A stretch of 64,000 nucleotides of DNA from Amia ocellicauda (Eukaryota; Chordata; Actinopteri; Amiiformes; Amiidae): assembly GCF_036373705.1 (NCBI RefSeq), contig NC_089863.1, forward strand, positions 23,334,417-23,398,416, written 5' to 3'. The translations under genes and the position numbers were made by a program. Below are positions 34,981 to 46,704 of this stretch, one piece after another. The notes under the pieces are model-generated. The model saw only the letters and a program-made list of their open reading frames with translations. It ran no database searches and was not told the DNA's origin. Every line of letters starts with the position of its first letter. Position 1 is the stretch's first letter.

Positions 34981-37110
34981 TTATGATTTATGTCAAAAAG
35001 GCGAAACAATACACATCATCAATCCCCATCCCCACCCATTTCCCCTCTCCCCACACTAAGCAAAACAATGATACAATTGAAAATGAATATAATCTTAAAT
35101 TAAAAATAAAAAAATAACTCCAACTAATCCCAGTGTGGCTATATGTCAGATTAATATTCAAGACATTGTACAATCTGGATACTAACCCCCTGGGAGTTGA
35201 AATGTTAATTATTTTATCTTCTAGTGGGGATTCAGGAAGCTCTGGGAAGCTTTTTCAGTTTATTCTAACCCAATTTCTAATTTGTAAGTATTTAAAGAAA
35301 TGTGTTTTCAGCATTCTAAATATCTCCGTTATTTGTGAAAAGCTTAAAAAAATGTTGTCTCTATACAGGTCTCCTAGATGCTCCATTCCCTTCTTTCTCC
35401 AGACCTCACAAATCCCATCCACTACACCAGGAGTTTTCAAACTGGTCCTGGAGTACCCCCTGCCCTGCTGGTTTTTGTTCCAACCGAGGTCTTAATTACT
35501 TAATTGAATGGTATATTGCTTTGTTAGGTCAATTAAGGATTCAATTAAGCAATTAAGACCTCAGTTGGAACAAAAAACAGCAGGGCAGGGGGTACTCCAG
35601 GACCGGTTTGAAAACCACTGTACTACACCTTTATGAAACAAGGGGTTATCTTTGAATGGGGTGTTTCTAAATAAACTATCTTGGAGACCAAGGAGCGTAT
35701 GGCTCTCCTGCCAGCAGTTAATTGTATTCAATATAATAGGATTATTAGTTATTGTTGAACTAATTTTTCTAAAGCCTAAAAATGGAAGTGCCCCCAGAGG
35801 AGTGAGACCAGCAATATGTTGTTCTATGGATGACCAGTTTACCAGATTTGTGTCTAAATTAAGCCATATCCATATTCCGTGGAGCTGTGATGCAAGGTAA
35901 TACAATTTAAAATTAGGAAGGTTCAATTCTCCCTTGCTATATGGTGCCTGCATCGTTGAAGCCTTCACTCTAACTTGTCTATTATGCCACAATAATTTAG
36001 TAACAGCCTCTTGAATTTTAATATATAACATTTTGGGGATTTTAAAGGGAATAAATAAGATATAAATAAGATAAAGAATTTAGGCAAAACATTCATTTTT
36101 ATGATGTTCACCCTGCCAATTAGGGATAGGGGCAAATCATTCCATCTTTGCAGATCCTTCTTTACTTTTTTTAACAGAGGTAAGTAATTAGCCTGATAAA
36201 CTGATAAAGAGGGGGCATCCCTGTGGAGATAAAACCATTAGTCATAACTTGGGCCTTGGGGCACTTATACAGTGTTTTAATATAATTGATAAAAGTTTGG
36301 CCAAAATTCATACGATCAAGGACTTGGAATAAAAAATCCCACTCCATAAGATCAAATGCTTTTTCTGCATCCATCGACAAAACAAGTCTAGGATCCTTTG
36401 CAGTCTGTGATTGATGTATAATATGGAATAATCTGCAAAGATTATCTGCTCCCATTCGGTGTTGTATGAATCCTGTTTGATCTTGAACTGTGGATAGTAC
36501 AGTTTCAAGCCTCAGGGTAAGACGTTTAGACAGGATTTTAAAGTCCACATCTAGTAAAGACAACGGTCTGTATGAACTGCATTGTTGATTGTCTTTAGTG
36601 GGTTTGGGAAGCAGTTTTACTGTTGCTAATTCTAGACTTTGGGGTAGTTGTCCCTTACCAAAGGATTCCTTAAGCATCTCTGTCAAGGGTGTTGTAAGTT
36701 TGTTCATGAATGCTTTATAGTACTCAATGGGAAATCCATCCGGGCCCAGGGCCTTCCCCCCCTGTGAATGATTTGCAGCTTTAAGAACTTCAGCTTCTGA
36801 AATCTCTGCCTTCAGTTTAAGTTTACAGTCATCATCTCTCCTATTTAGGGGAAGTTTATTGAGAAATTATTTACTTTTTGTGTGATCGGGATCAGCTTCA
36901 GATTTATATAATTCTTTGTAGTATTCTTTGAAACAATTATTTATATCATTTGGTTTATGTAAAATTGTACTTTTGCTTGTTTTAATTGAATGTATTATTT
37001 TATCTGCCAGGCTAACAGCTTCCCTGTTTTATTTCCATTTTCATAATAATGATATTTTGTTCTTGCCATAGTAGCCTCTGCTGATTGAGTATATCAATTG
37101 TAATATTGCA
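34981..37110 (-). mobile_element. L1-like LINE (truncated, decayed)
   Basis: The minus strand encodes an L1-clade reverse transcriptase: LPKPTKDNQQCSSYRPLSLL, DFKILSKRLTLRLETVL, QTGFIQHRMGADN, then LVLSMDAEKAFDLMEWDFLF. After a deletion that removes the catalytic YADD/FADD box, it resumes with LPNFKLYYLASQL and GLTPLGALPFLGF. The tail near 35.26-35.44 kb has FFKYLQIRNWVRIN. A MITE (35428-35620) is inserted in the 3' part. It is dead, with frameshifts and the missing active site. Confidence 0.85.
35428..35620. mobile_element. Palindromic hAT-like MITE inserted in the L1-like LINE
   Basis: A 193-bp near-perfect palindrome: caggagttttcaaactggtc on the left answers gaccggtttgaaaaccactg on the right. 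The inner arms ctgccctgctggtttttgtt and aacaaaaaacagcagggcag pair. Flanks cACTACAC (35420-35427) and tACTACAC (35621-35628) are an 8-bp hAT-type duplication with one change. This is the best-preserved copy of its family here. Confidence 0.9.
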
Positions 37111-37126
37111 ATCATTTCAGAGACAG

Positions 37127-38380
37127 TACATAAGAACATAAGAAAGTTTACAAACGAGAGGAGGCCAATCGACCCATCATGCTCATTTGCTGTCCATTAA
37201 TAACTGAGTGATCCAAGGATCGTATCCTATCCTATCCAATTTTCAGCTTCTACCACATCGCTGGGGAGTTTGTTCAGATTGTGACACCTCTCTGTGTGAA
37301 GAAGTGTCTCCTGTTTTCTGTCTTGAATGCCTTGAAGCCCAATTTCCATTTGTGTCCCTGGGTGCGTGTGTCCCTGCTGATCTGGAAAAGCTCCTCTGGT
37401 TTGATGTGGTCGATGCCTTTCATGATTTTGAAGACTTGAATCAAGTCCCCACGTAGTCTCCTCTGTTCCAGGGTGAAAAGGTTCAGTTCCCTCAGTCTCT
37501 CAGTAGGACATTCCCTTCCGACCTGGAATAAGTCTGGTTGCTCGCCTCTGAACTGCCTCTAGAGCAGCGATATCTTTCTTGAAGTGTGGAGCCCAGAACT
37601 GTACACAGTATCCAGATGAGCTCTAACTAGTGCATTGTACAGTCTGAACATCACTGCCCTTCTCAATTCTACACTTTTGACAATATACCCTAACATCCGG
37701 TTTGCCTTTTTTATTGCTTCCCCACATTGCTTGGATGGAGAAAGTGAAGAGTCCACATAGACTTCTAGGTCTTTCTCATGCATTACTTCATCTAGATCTA
37801 TTCCTCCCAGAGTGTAATTATAGTGGACATTTTTGTTACCTGCATGTATTACCTTGCACTTGTCCACATTGAATTTCATCTGCAAGGTGTCGGCCCACAA
37901 CTGAATATTATCTGAGTCCCTCTGAATAGCCTGTGCTGCCAAGATTGTATCTGCTGAGCCACCTATTTTAGGATCATCTGCAAATTTGATAAGTTTGCTA
38001 ACTTTCCCAGAGTCCAGATCATTAATATAGATTAGAAAAAGCAAAGGCCCTAGTACTGATCCCTGTGGAACTCCACTAACAACCTCACTCCAGTTAGAGG
38101 CAACTCCTCTAATCGACACCCTCTGTTTCCTAAACATCAACCAGTTCATAATCCATCTACTTACATTACCCTGAATGCCTACAGCTTCCAATCTGAGGAT
38201 CAGTCTTTGGTGTGGAACCTTATCAAAAGCTTTTTGGAAATCTAAGTATATCATATCATATGCTTTCACATGATCTACAGCTGCAGTTCATGTTCAAACA
38301 ACTCCAATAAATTAGTACGACATGATCTGCCTCGTCTAAACTCATGTTGACTATCTCCAAGAATATGGTTTGCATTAGTC
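37127..38380 (-). mobile_element. CR1-type LINE, reverse transcriptase and 3' end
   Basis: The minus strand encodes RT domain motifs in order: [35 protein letters not shown], then LIKFADDPKIGGSA (FADD catalytic box), then DKCKVIHAGN and [10 protein letters not shown]. It runs on in another frame into the same tail found at 3301-3745. Upstream codons near 38290-38370 (NHILGDSQHEFRRGRSC) belong to the same ORF. It is 5'-truncated where another LINE begins at about 38380. Confidence 0.92.
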
Positions 38381-38923
38381 TGTGTGAGCAGCAACCTGGG
38401 GAAGGTGTTCTGCAGCATCATTAACGCCCGGATACTGGCCTTCCTTACGACACAGTGTCCTGAGTCAGAGTCAGACTGGATTTCTACCGAATCACTGCAC
38501 AACCGATCATATTTACACCCCACACCCTCATAGACAAACACGTCCACCAAAAAAGTAAAGGCAAAATCTTTGCCTGTTTCATTGATTTCAAAAAGGCATT
38601 GATTTCCATTTGGCAGGAGGGATTTTATTACAGAATTCTTCAAAGTGGTTTAGGGGGTATAAAGTCTATGATATTATGAAAACAAATGTGCAGTAAAAAT
38701 TGGCAATAAAAGAACAGAGTTGTTTACTCAGGGGCGCGGGGTGCGGCAGGGCTGCGGTCTGATGCCCCTGGCCTCATCCTAAACGACACAGAAGTCAAGT
38801 TCCTGCTCTATGCAGACGAGCTAGTCCTGCTGTCGCCCACAGAGCAGGGGCTGCAGCAGGACCTGGCCCTGCTAGAGCAGTACTGTCAGTCCTGGGCCCT
38901 GGCAGTAAACATGAGGACAAAAG
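38381..38923 (+). mobile_element. LINE fragment of another clade, left part
   Basis: Plus-strand RT words with frame breaks: GKVFCSIINARILAFL, KAKSLPVSL or FACFIDFKKAL in the adjacent frame, then FLLYADELVLLSPTEQGLQQ (catalytic YADE, normally YADD) and SWALAVNM. It stops where the right part at 49139 begins, so it may be one interrupted element. The Asp-to-Glu change at the second catalytic Asp would inactivate it. Confidence 0.8.
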
Positions 38924-38939
38924 GGTCACGGACAAGGAA

Positions 38940-40010
38940 AGGGAGCAAGGAGGAAACAATAAAAAACACAAGAAGCATAATAAAACTGTGAAGTGCTATC
39001 TAGCAGGGATGGAGGACTAATATTACAGGTGCTGTCGGAAGAGATGCGTCTTGAGTAAGCGCCGGAATGAGGTCAAGGACTCGGCGGTTTTGACTTCGGT
39101 GGGCAGGTCGTTCCACCATTTAGGGGTCAGGGATGAGAAGGAGCGGCTCTGGAGGAAGGAGAGTGGAGAGGAGGCAGAGTTAGTCTTCTGGCACTGGAGG
39201 AGCGCAGTGGTCTGGAGGGGATGTATGGAGAGACGAGTGTCTGAAGGTAACTTGGTGCAGTGTGGTCGAGACAGCGGTAGGTGAGGGTCAAAGTCTTGAA
39301 TGCGTGCCGCTATCGAGAGCCAGTGGAGGGAGCGCAGCAGTGGAGTAGCGTGTGAATCGGGGCAGAGAGACACCAGACGAGCCGCAGAGTTCTGGATGAG
39401 CTGGAGCGGCGGGTAGTAGTTGCAGGCAGGCCGGCCAGGAGGGAGTTGCAGTATCCAGGCGGGAGAGGACCAGGGACTGGACAAGCAGCTGAGTCGAGTA
39501 GTCGGTGAGGAAGGGACGGATCCGGCATATGTTGCTCAGGAAGAATCTGCAGGTGCGTGTCAGCGTGGTGATGTGCAGGGTGTAGGAGAGCGCAGGATCG
39601 AGGGTGACTCCTAGATTTTTAGCGGAAGAAGAAGGAGAGAGTGTGGTGGATTCCAAGGGGATCGAGATGGGGAGGTCAGCAGAAGGTGAGGAAGAGTGGG
39701 GGAAAAACAGGAAATCCAATTTGGAGAGGTTGAGCTCCAGTGCATCCAGGCGGAAATAGCAGACAAGCAGAAGAGATGCGAGAGGGGATGAGAGGGTCAG
39801 AAGAGGGAAAAGACAGGAAGATCTGGGCATCATCAGCATAGAAGTGGTAGGAGAAACCATGGGATGTGATGAGGGGGCCCAGGGAGCGAGTGTAGAGAGA
39901 GAACAGGAGGGGGCCCAGGACAGAGCTGTGGGGAACGCCTGGGTGGAGAGGTTGGGGGTGGATGAGGAGCCTCGCCATGTCACTTGGTAGGAGAAGCAGG
40001 TGAGAGCAGT
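38940..40010 (-). mobile_element. L2-like LINE, reverse transcriptase C-terminal part
   Basis: The minus strand reads [20 protein letters not shown], then [19 protein letters not shown] (YADD box followed by AQ, typical of L2-type elements). In another frame it continues to RLVSLCPDSHATPLLRSLHW and PKWWNDLPTEVKTAESLTSF. It is frame-broken and 5'-truncated. The 3' end points left. Confidence 0.85.
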
Positions 40011-40030
40011 CCCAGAGATTCAGGTCAGCA

Positions 40031-41868
40031 GCTCAATCCAGTGGCGTAACACAAGATGCCGGGGCCCCTGGTAACTATGGTGGGGGCCCAAAGTCTAGCA
40101 CAGTGCAGTGTTTGTAGTATTCTGTAGAATACTGTAGTTAGCCACACAGTACGTTTCTTCATTTCCACATTCATAATTCATATATTGCGAAAATCACTTT
40201 TTTCCATTTATGGTGCTAGAAATCCGCGCCGTCCGCTCGGCGCCATTAGAGATTCAGACGTCGGTGGAAGATGGCGGCGAAACAGACGTGAGTGTCTGAC
40301 TGTCACTGCAAGACTCTGCCTTGTCTAGATGTTAGTCCTAGTCGGCAGTAGTCACCCAGCAATCATATTAAACACCCGTTTCATGTAATACAGGCTACTA
40401 CACAAGCAGATACTTTGATTGGGAGGCGTTTGATTCCGTGTGTATTTTACTCATGAGGCTCGTCTCATAATCATTGCAATAATAACACATGATGATCGTG
40501 TATATTTTAGATAAACAATTGCACAGGAGACATAGCGAATCAAGTGAACCAACACGTGTGCTATACGAGAAGGATACCTATTGTAACTGCTTGCTTAATA
40601 CGTTTAAAGTTTAAACTGGTGAATATGCATGCATATCTTACCTGCCAATGGAAAATGTCTTTGGGGTTGGGATTCATACTTGAATTGCCCGGACTAAACT
40701 ATATTACACTGCCTTGTTATAGTTTTAATACGGACATTATTGTTTAAAACTACACTTCATAATGATTTGACTTGATGGTCAGCGTTTATTCACACAAAAT
40801 AATACAATCAGTAAAGTGGAATGAAATGTAACCCAGAATTCCTGTTGTCTTTTAGTGTGACGACACAGTGGACGAGTCTGAGGGTTTGGGTGAGTGTCTG
40901 TTTGGAGGACTTTTTACTGACTATATGTAATAACAATTAATCATACAATCCGTTGGGAACCACTGCTGTAAGGATGAGCTGGACTTGATCCTGGCTGATT
41001 TAACTGTGATTTGTGTTGATATTGTAGAGACGGTTGATCCCTGGCAGGTGATAATGGAGGACATCCAGGAAACCTTAGCGTCTCTCTCTCAAATGATGGC
41101 CCCAAACACCTTTTGCCTGAAGTGTCTGGAATACCTCAAGGTGAGAATTGAGCGTCTGTTGATGCCAAGACCGTCCGTTTCGTCTCCCGACAGAGTGCTT
41201 AACTGTGTGGCTTTTCTTCTGAGTTGTTTCTTCCAGGTTTTGTTCTGGAATTGCTTCTAAAATGTGTGTATTGTGTGATTGTATATTTGAATGTATAGTA
41301 ATTATCTTCTTTCTTTATTCAGTTCCTTTTAAGAACCAGCTGAAGTATGAGTGTCTATATGAGTAGTTTGTTGTTGAGGCTACTATGTGATGCACATTTT
41401 TCTGTTTGACAAAATCCAGATTTTTGGAAATCTGTACAGCTTTCAGTGTCCTTGTGTACAAAGGGTTCAAGATATAACATGGTGTCTGTTATGCAGAGAA
41501 GAGACATTGACATTGATTTGTCAATATTGTAACAGTTCTTCTGAGTTGTGCTGTGTCACATCCCTCCTAAGCTCTTCCTCCTGTCTTCCTCTGCTCAGCT
41601 GGCCCATCCGACCCTCGTCCTGCAGGCCGTGGAGAAAGTTCTGCGCAGCCAGATCGAAGACATCAGCTCCTCCACAGCCAGGAAGGTCATTGCTGTGGCT
41701 GCTAGACTGATGGGCAGCGATGCGGTGAGCCACTTGCTCCTGTCAGGCTCTTCCTGTTTTTTGTATAAAGATTCTTCTCACTCAGAGATGTGCCAGGAAC
41801 ACTGCTGTCCCCAGAAAGCCTTCTCAGACTCACGCCCCTCCTCTCGTCTTCCCCTGACCCAGAACATG
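40031..41868 (+). pseudogene. Truncated duplicate of the MROH-gene 5' end
   Basis: This matches 50761-54983 in order. It holds exon 1 (40271-40287, ATG GCG GCG AAA CAG AC), exon 2 (40856-40889), a diverged exon 3 (41028-41140) and exon 4 (41599-41724, identical protein LAHPTLVLQAVEKVLRSQIE and on). It ends inside what would be exon 5, after AACATGCC, where an oligo-T/AT stretch begins. Compared with the full gene it lacks about 152 bp of CpG-rich promoter and the hAT element in intron 3. It could yield only a short product of about 96 residues, so I treat it as a pseudogene fragment. Confidence 0.85.
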
Positions 41869-43246
41869 CCTTTTTTATTTATTATTTTGTAGTTGAATTC
41901 CTCATTGTACAGAATATAAGAATATATCACTATGTTGCCAAAAAACGACTTTCTGCACAGTTCTGCTACATTCTTTGGCTATACAAGTGCTATCTCTTGA
42001 TAAAAAAATTATGTCTACACCTATACAGTACCTTTAGCAATAATAATAATAATAATAAACCGCTACTTTTGCAAAGAAAACAATTATGACAGGTGTGTTG
42101 TAATAAAAACGAGTGGTGTCCACTGATTAAATGCAGTCTTTCTGCACTGTGAAGAGGGAAAACCCAGATATTTACAAAGTTTGTGATGAATGACAGATTG
42201 TTTCTTCATTCCAAATAGATTTGGGGTTTAAAAAAAGCTGCTTTATTTTAGGAGTTTAGTGAAGTCGGGTCATTTTTGACCCTTAGGACAAGGGGAGTAT
42301 ACAGAATGTTAACACTACACTAGGGTTAAGCAATTTCACAAAACCTACAATGGGTTGAACCTGTTATAAAATAGAAAAGAAAATGAGGTAATCTTGGTTT
42401 AGCATGTCATTAAACACAAGGAAATGACTTTGCGTGTCAACTCTAAACTAAATCAGTCACTTTCTTTAAGTTACAATGTCTTCTGAACTGTGACATTTTT
42501 GTTGTCTTTACAAACGATGTTGTAAACCAAAATGTGTACAGTCGTTCTGAAACTAAAAACGTTAAATAGTGATGCTCAGTGTTTTCAAGCTACTGCTCAT
42601 TAACCATGGTGCTGAAATACGTTTATCATCAACTATCTCAAATGTGTCTAGACACCTTTGCAGCTGCGATTTCCCTCATTTTAAACCTCTGTACAGTTCC
42701 TGTCATAAGGATGGTTATTTACTAAGCTCTGTGGAACTTATAAATAGAATGCGAGAAGAAATGCCAAACCTCTGAAGCCAAATTTGAAATGACAATAATT
42801 AGCCAATACATTTTTTGGTTTACTGTTTTACAGCCTGTGTAATGACAGTTCATTTTAATATCATCTTTTGTGTTCCATGTGCATAATTATTCCTGCAGAA
42901 CCAAACAGGATGTAATAAGAAGTGTGATATGTTGTACTCAATATCACTATGTTCTGTAAATAAATTATGTGATGCAGGAAGATGTCCTTATAGTGCACAT
43001 GTTGTGCTTGTTTTTGCTTCATCCCTGCCACACACAGTGACCTAAGCAATTTGCTCACTTCATTCTGATTTGCAGGGAAAGCAGTGCTCGTCATGCAGTC
43101 ATGTGTGTAGTTTTAGGACAAGTGGGTATGAGCTGATACGTCTTGTAAACTGATCACTGCTCATTTTAAAACCTACCAGGGATCAATATACTGTTCAGAT
43201 ACTGGGTTCCTTCAGCGATTGGAGAAAATGAATGACAGCGCCCAAG
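41869..43246. other. AT-rich spacer after the truncated duplicate
   Basis: Starts with an oligo-T/ATT stretch exactly at the duplication breakpoint and contains an (AAT)n tract near 42040-42058. No coding content identified. Confidence 0.55.
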
Positions 43247-43500
43247 TGTCCTGGAGTACCACCTACCCTGCTGGTTTTTGTTCCAACCAAGCTCTCAATT
43301 ACTTAATTGAACGCTTAAATTAACTCATAATTTCCTAAATCAGAGTCTTTTATTAACAGTAGGGGTTTGAAGTTGAGTATAAAATTGTATAAGGAAATTA
43401 TGACCTTATTAAGGAACCAACATTTCTATAATTTAGGCCTACACAATGTAAATAGTCAAATGTAATCAAATTACTTCAATTAAGAGTTAATAGACTATAG
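43247..43500. mobile_element. hAT-like MITE, longer subfamily, partial
   Basis: The left end tcctggagtaccacctaccc, then ctgctggtttttgttcca and aagctctcaattacttaatt, matches the element at 16050. The right arm is lost after caattaagagttaat. Confidence 0.65.
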
Positions 43501-44975
43501 TAGGCAACAATATTGAATCTTCATCATAGAAAGAAGGTAAACAATCAGAAAAAACATTTCCATTTGCATAGGAAAGACTTGATTATGCTGAAAATATTCA
43601 GTACAGCGTGTTGCTTTCTATGAGCTTCAACTATAATGCTGAGAGGGTTGGGGTTCAGGCTATTGTTAGGGCTTAAAATGGAGTACATCATCTATTGATG
43701 TAGTACAATTAGCCTATGTACAGTGTCAGCTCCCTCAGTCTAACACATTTAGACATTGCTATACCAATCCTACCTTTTGCTACACAAATTAGATTTTGAG
43801 GTGCAGTATGGCTGCACAGATTTTCATTTTCATCCCTCCCTTATATGAGTGCAAAATCAGAGGGACCTTTGGTTTTCCACATATTCAAAATGCTGCACAA
43901 TTGTCATGACTTCCAGAACAGTGCACAGACAATGTCCCTAGGAGGTCACAGGAATCTTGTCCAAGAAAGATATTTTTTTAAAGCCTTGTCATCAATACAA
44001 TTAGTTATATAAACAGCTGAGAACACAGACAAGCATATATGGAGTCTACATAGACAGAGACACAGGTGTAGAGATGCACAAATAAATAACATTGGGGAAT
44101 GAAAGCTAAACGCTTCATGCAAATGGAAAGCATAAAACTTGTAATTATTATGTATTATCCAATTTAGTTAATGAAGGCATTCTGAGCTACACAATATAGT
44201 ATTAACTTAACCCCAGAGTGAATAGGTGGAATATGTAATTTGGTACGGCAAAAAATGCAGTGATGGCAATTCATCCCTCAAATACAATTGTAAATCTTCT
44301 TAACATCACATGCCTTCATTTACACTACATGGGGGGGGGGGCGGCACTATTTACATATTTTTTAAAGTGAATGTATTAATTTCCAAGACCTGGAAAAATA
44401 CAAACCTCTGTTCCCATTGCTGTGCTCTGGGAAAACGTATTGAAACATAAACACACACTAATAATGGTCTGTCTACAGCCTATCTCTGTGGTTAATGACA
44501 TATAATAAATTCAGTGTAGCTGCTGTTTAATGAGCCAAGGCATAACACATTTGAATCAAAATGCAAAAACAATCAGTGCTGTTTAAAACTGAAGCAGCGA
44601 GATGACCAAAGGTAGGGCAAACAATATGCAGTAAACTAAATAAAAAATTGTAAATGTTTAATGTCAGTCTGTTGAGAGAGCAGCAGAGCTGACCAAACTT
44701 CAGCATGTAAGCAAGAATAAAAGATGGAAAAGAAGAACAAAAAGAAAACCTAATTTACCACATGGAAAATAACAGAAACATGATTGTACAGCTACCTAAT
44801 TCAGCGAAGGTAGCCTTCAGATGAACAGAACAGAATATAGGCTAGAAGTACCAGTCAGTGTGGATTTCTCCCTCAAGGGAAAAAACTGACAAATCTGTTG
44901 CATGATAATAACTTAAAAGAATATGGAAAAAGATTTTTGTCAATCAAATACAATCTGACATAATACAAAGCTCAG
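43501..44975. other. AT-rich spacer
   Basis: No gene, RNA or transposon motif I can support. One G10-plus run is near 44330. Confidence 0.5.
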
Positions 44976-44984
44976 TTAAGCGCA

Positions 44985-45232
44985 AGGCAGGAATACACCC
45001 AGAACGGGACGCCAGTCCATCGCTTGGCAACACACACAGGGCAATTTAGAGTGACCAATCAACCTAACCCACATGTCTTTGGATGGTGGGAGGAAACCAG
45101 ACTGCCTGGCGGAAACCCATGCGGACACGGGGAGAACATGCAAACTCCACACAGACAGGCCCCCCGACTCAAACCCAGGACCCCTGGAGCTGTAAGGCAG
45201 CAATGCTATCCACCGTGCCACTCATGATTTTC
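44985..45232 (+). repeat. Widespread vertebrate repeat ('gggcaatttagagtgacc' family)
   Basis: Contains gggcaatttagagtgaccaa, gtctttggatggtgggagga and cacggggagaacatgcaaac, phrases repeated many times in fish genomes. The reverse strand gives an open frame (WIALLPYSSRGPGF) that recurs as a spurious predicted protein, so I do not call a gene. Confidence 0.75.
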
Positions 45233-45393
45233 TTCTTCTTCTTCTGATGTTGGCCTTTGTAAGTATGACAAAAATATTAACCTGCATAGTATTACATATG
45301 ATTGTAGCCACACAGCAGAAGTATAATAATTTGGAATAGGAGCATCATGAATAGTATGTACAAGTATGCAGCTTAGTAATTGTATATGGCAGG

Positions 45394-46293
45394 TACACTG
45401 ATGAGCCATAACAGTATGACCACCTGCCTAATATTGTGTAGGTCCCCCTTTTGCCACCAAAACAGCCCTGACCCGTCGAGGCATGGACTCCACTAGACCT
45501 CTGAAGGTGTGCTGTGGTATCTGGCACCAAGACGTTAGCAGCAGATCCTTTAAGTCCTGTAAGTTGCGAGGTGGGGCCACCATGGATCGGACTTGTTTGT
45601 CCAGCACATCCCACAGATGCTCGATTGGATTGAGATCTGGGGAATTTGGAGGCCAGTCAACACCTTGAACTCGTGATTCATCAGACCAGGCCACCTTCTT
45701 CCATTGCTCCGTGGTCCAGTTCTGATGCTCACGTGCCCATTGTAGGCATTTTCGGCAGTGGACAGGGGTCAGTATGGGCACCTGACTGGTCCGCGGCTAC
45801 GCAGCCCCATACGCAACAAACTGCGATGCACTGTGAGTTCTGACACCTTTCTATCAGAACCAGCATTCACTTTTTCAGCAATTTGAGCTACAGTAGCTCG
45901 TCTGTTGGATCGGACCACACGGGCCAGCCTTCGCTCCCCACGTGCATCAATGAGCCTTGGCCGCCCACGACCCTGTCGCCGGTTCACCGCTTTTCCTTCC
46001 TTGGACCACTTTTGATAGGTACTGACCACTGCAGACCGGGAACACCCCACAAGAGCTGCAGTTTTGGAGATGCTCTGACCCAGTCGTCTAGCCATCACAA
46101 TGTGGCCCTTGTCAAAGTCGCTCAGATCCTTACACTTGCCCATTTTTCCTGCTTCTAACACATCAACTTTGAGGACAACATGTTCACTTGCTGCCTAATA
46201 TATCCCACCCACTGACAGGTGCCATGATAACGAGATTATCAGTGTCATTCACTTCACCTGTCAGTGGTCATAATGTTATGGCTCATTGGTGTA
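45394..46293 (-). mobile_element. Tc1-like transposon with catalytic core deleted
   Basis: Inverted ends tacactgatgagccataaca and its partner atgttatggctcattggtgt are flanked by TA at 45394-45395 and 46292-46293. The minus strand has an intact N-terminus, [20 protein letters not shown], paired helix-turn-helix ([16 protein letters not shown]) and a GRPR-like hook ([20 protein letters not shown]). It then runs through VAWSDESRVQGVDWPPNSPD: the first Asp region joins directly to the third, so about 300-400 bp including the second Asp is missing. Length is 900 bp instead of about 1.3 kb or more. Non-autonomous. Confidence 0.92.
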
Positions 46294-46479
46294 TTTAATT
46301 ATTTTCATTTTGGGTGTACTGTTCCTTTACAAATTTGATGTTGCTTTGTTTTCTCTGCATTTAGATCCCAGTAATGGAACAGAATCTTTGTGGGTGAAAC
46401 TTTTGAACAAGAGATCTGGAGGCTTAGCGGTAGGAGTGTTACAGACCAGCCAACTCAGATATTCAGAAAGATGCTGCAT

Positions 46480-46704
46480 TGTACAGTGTAATCAGGACTG
46501 CATGTAGCAAGGATGTGGCTGTTATAATGGGGGATATCAATTTCCCAAACATAGACTGGGAAAGCCCAGTGGGGACTACAGAAGCAGAAATAGAATTGGT
46601 TGAGATGGTAAATGACTGCTTTCTAACTCAATTTGTCAGGGAACCAACCAGGGAGAGCGCATGCATTGACTTGATCTTTTCAAATGACCAAGATAGAGTT
46701 CTGG
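46480..46704 (+). mobile_element. CR1-type LINE endonuclease fragment
   Basis: The plus strand reads AVIMGDINFPNIDWESPVG and [20 protein letters not shown] then LIFSND. This is part of the apurinic-type endonuclease with the conserved GD-N-P motif and the D-IFSN box. It is cut on both sides, on the right by a Tc1 fragment. Confidence 0.8.

Noticed and set aside
44985..45232. Small conserved open frame (WIALLPYSSRGPGF)
   Set aside because: This peptide comes from a very common interspersed repeat and is not a gene.
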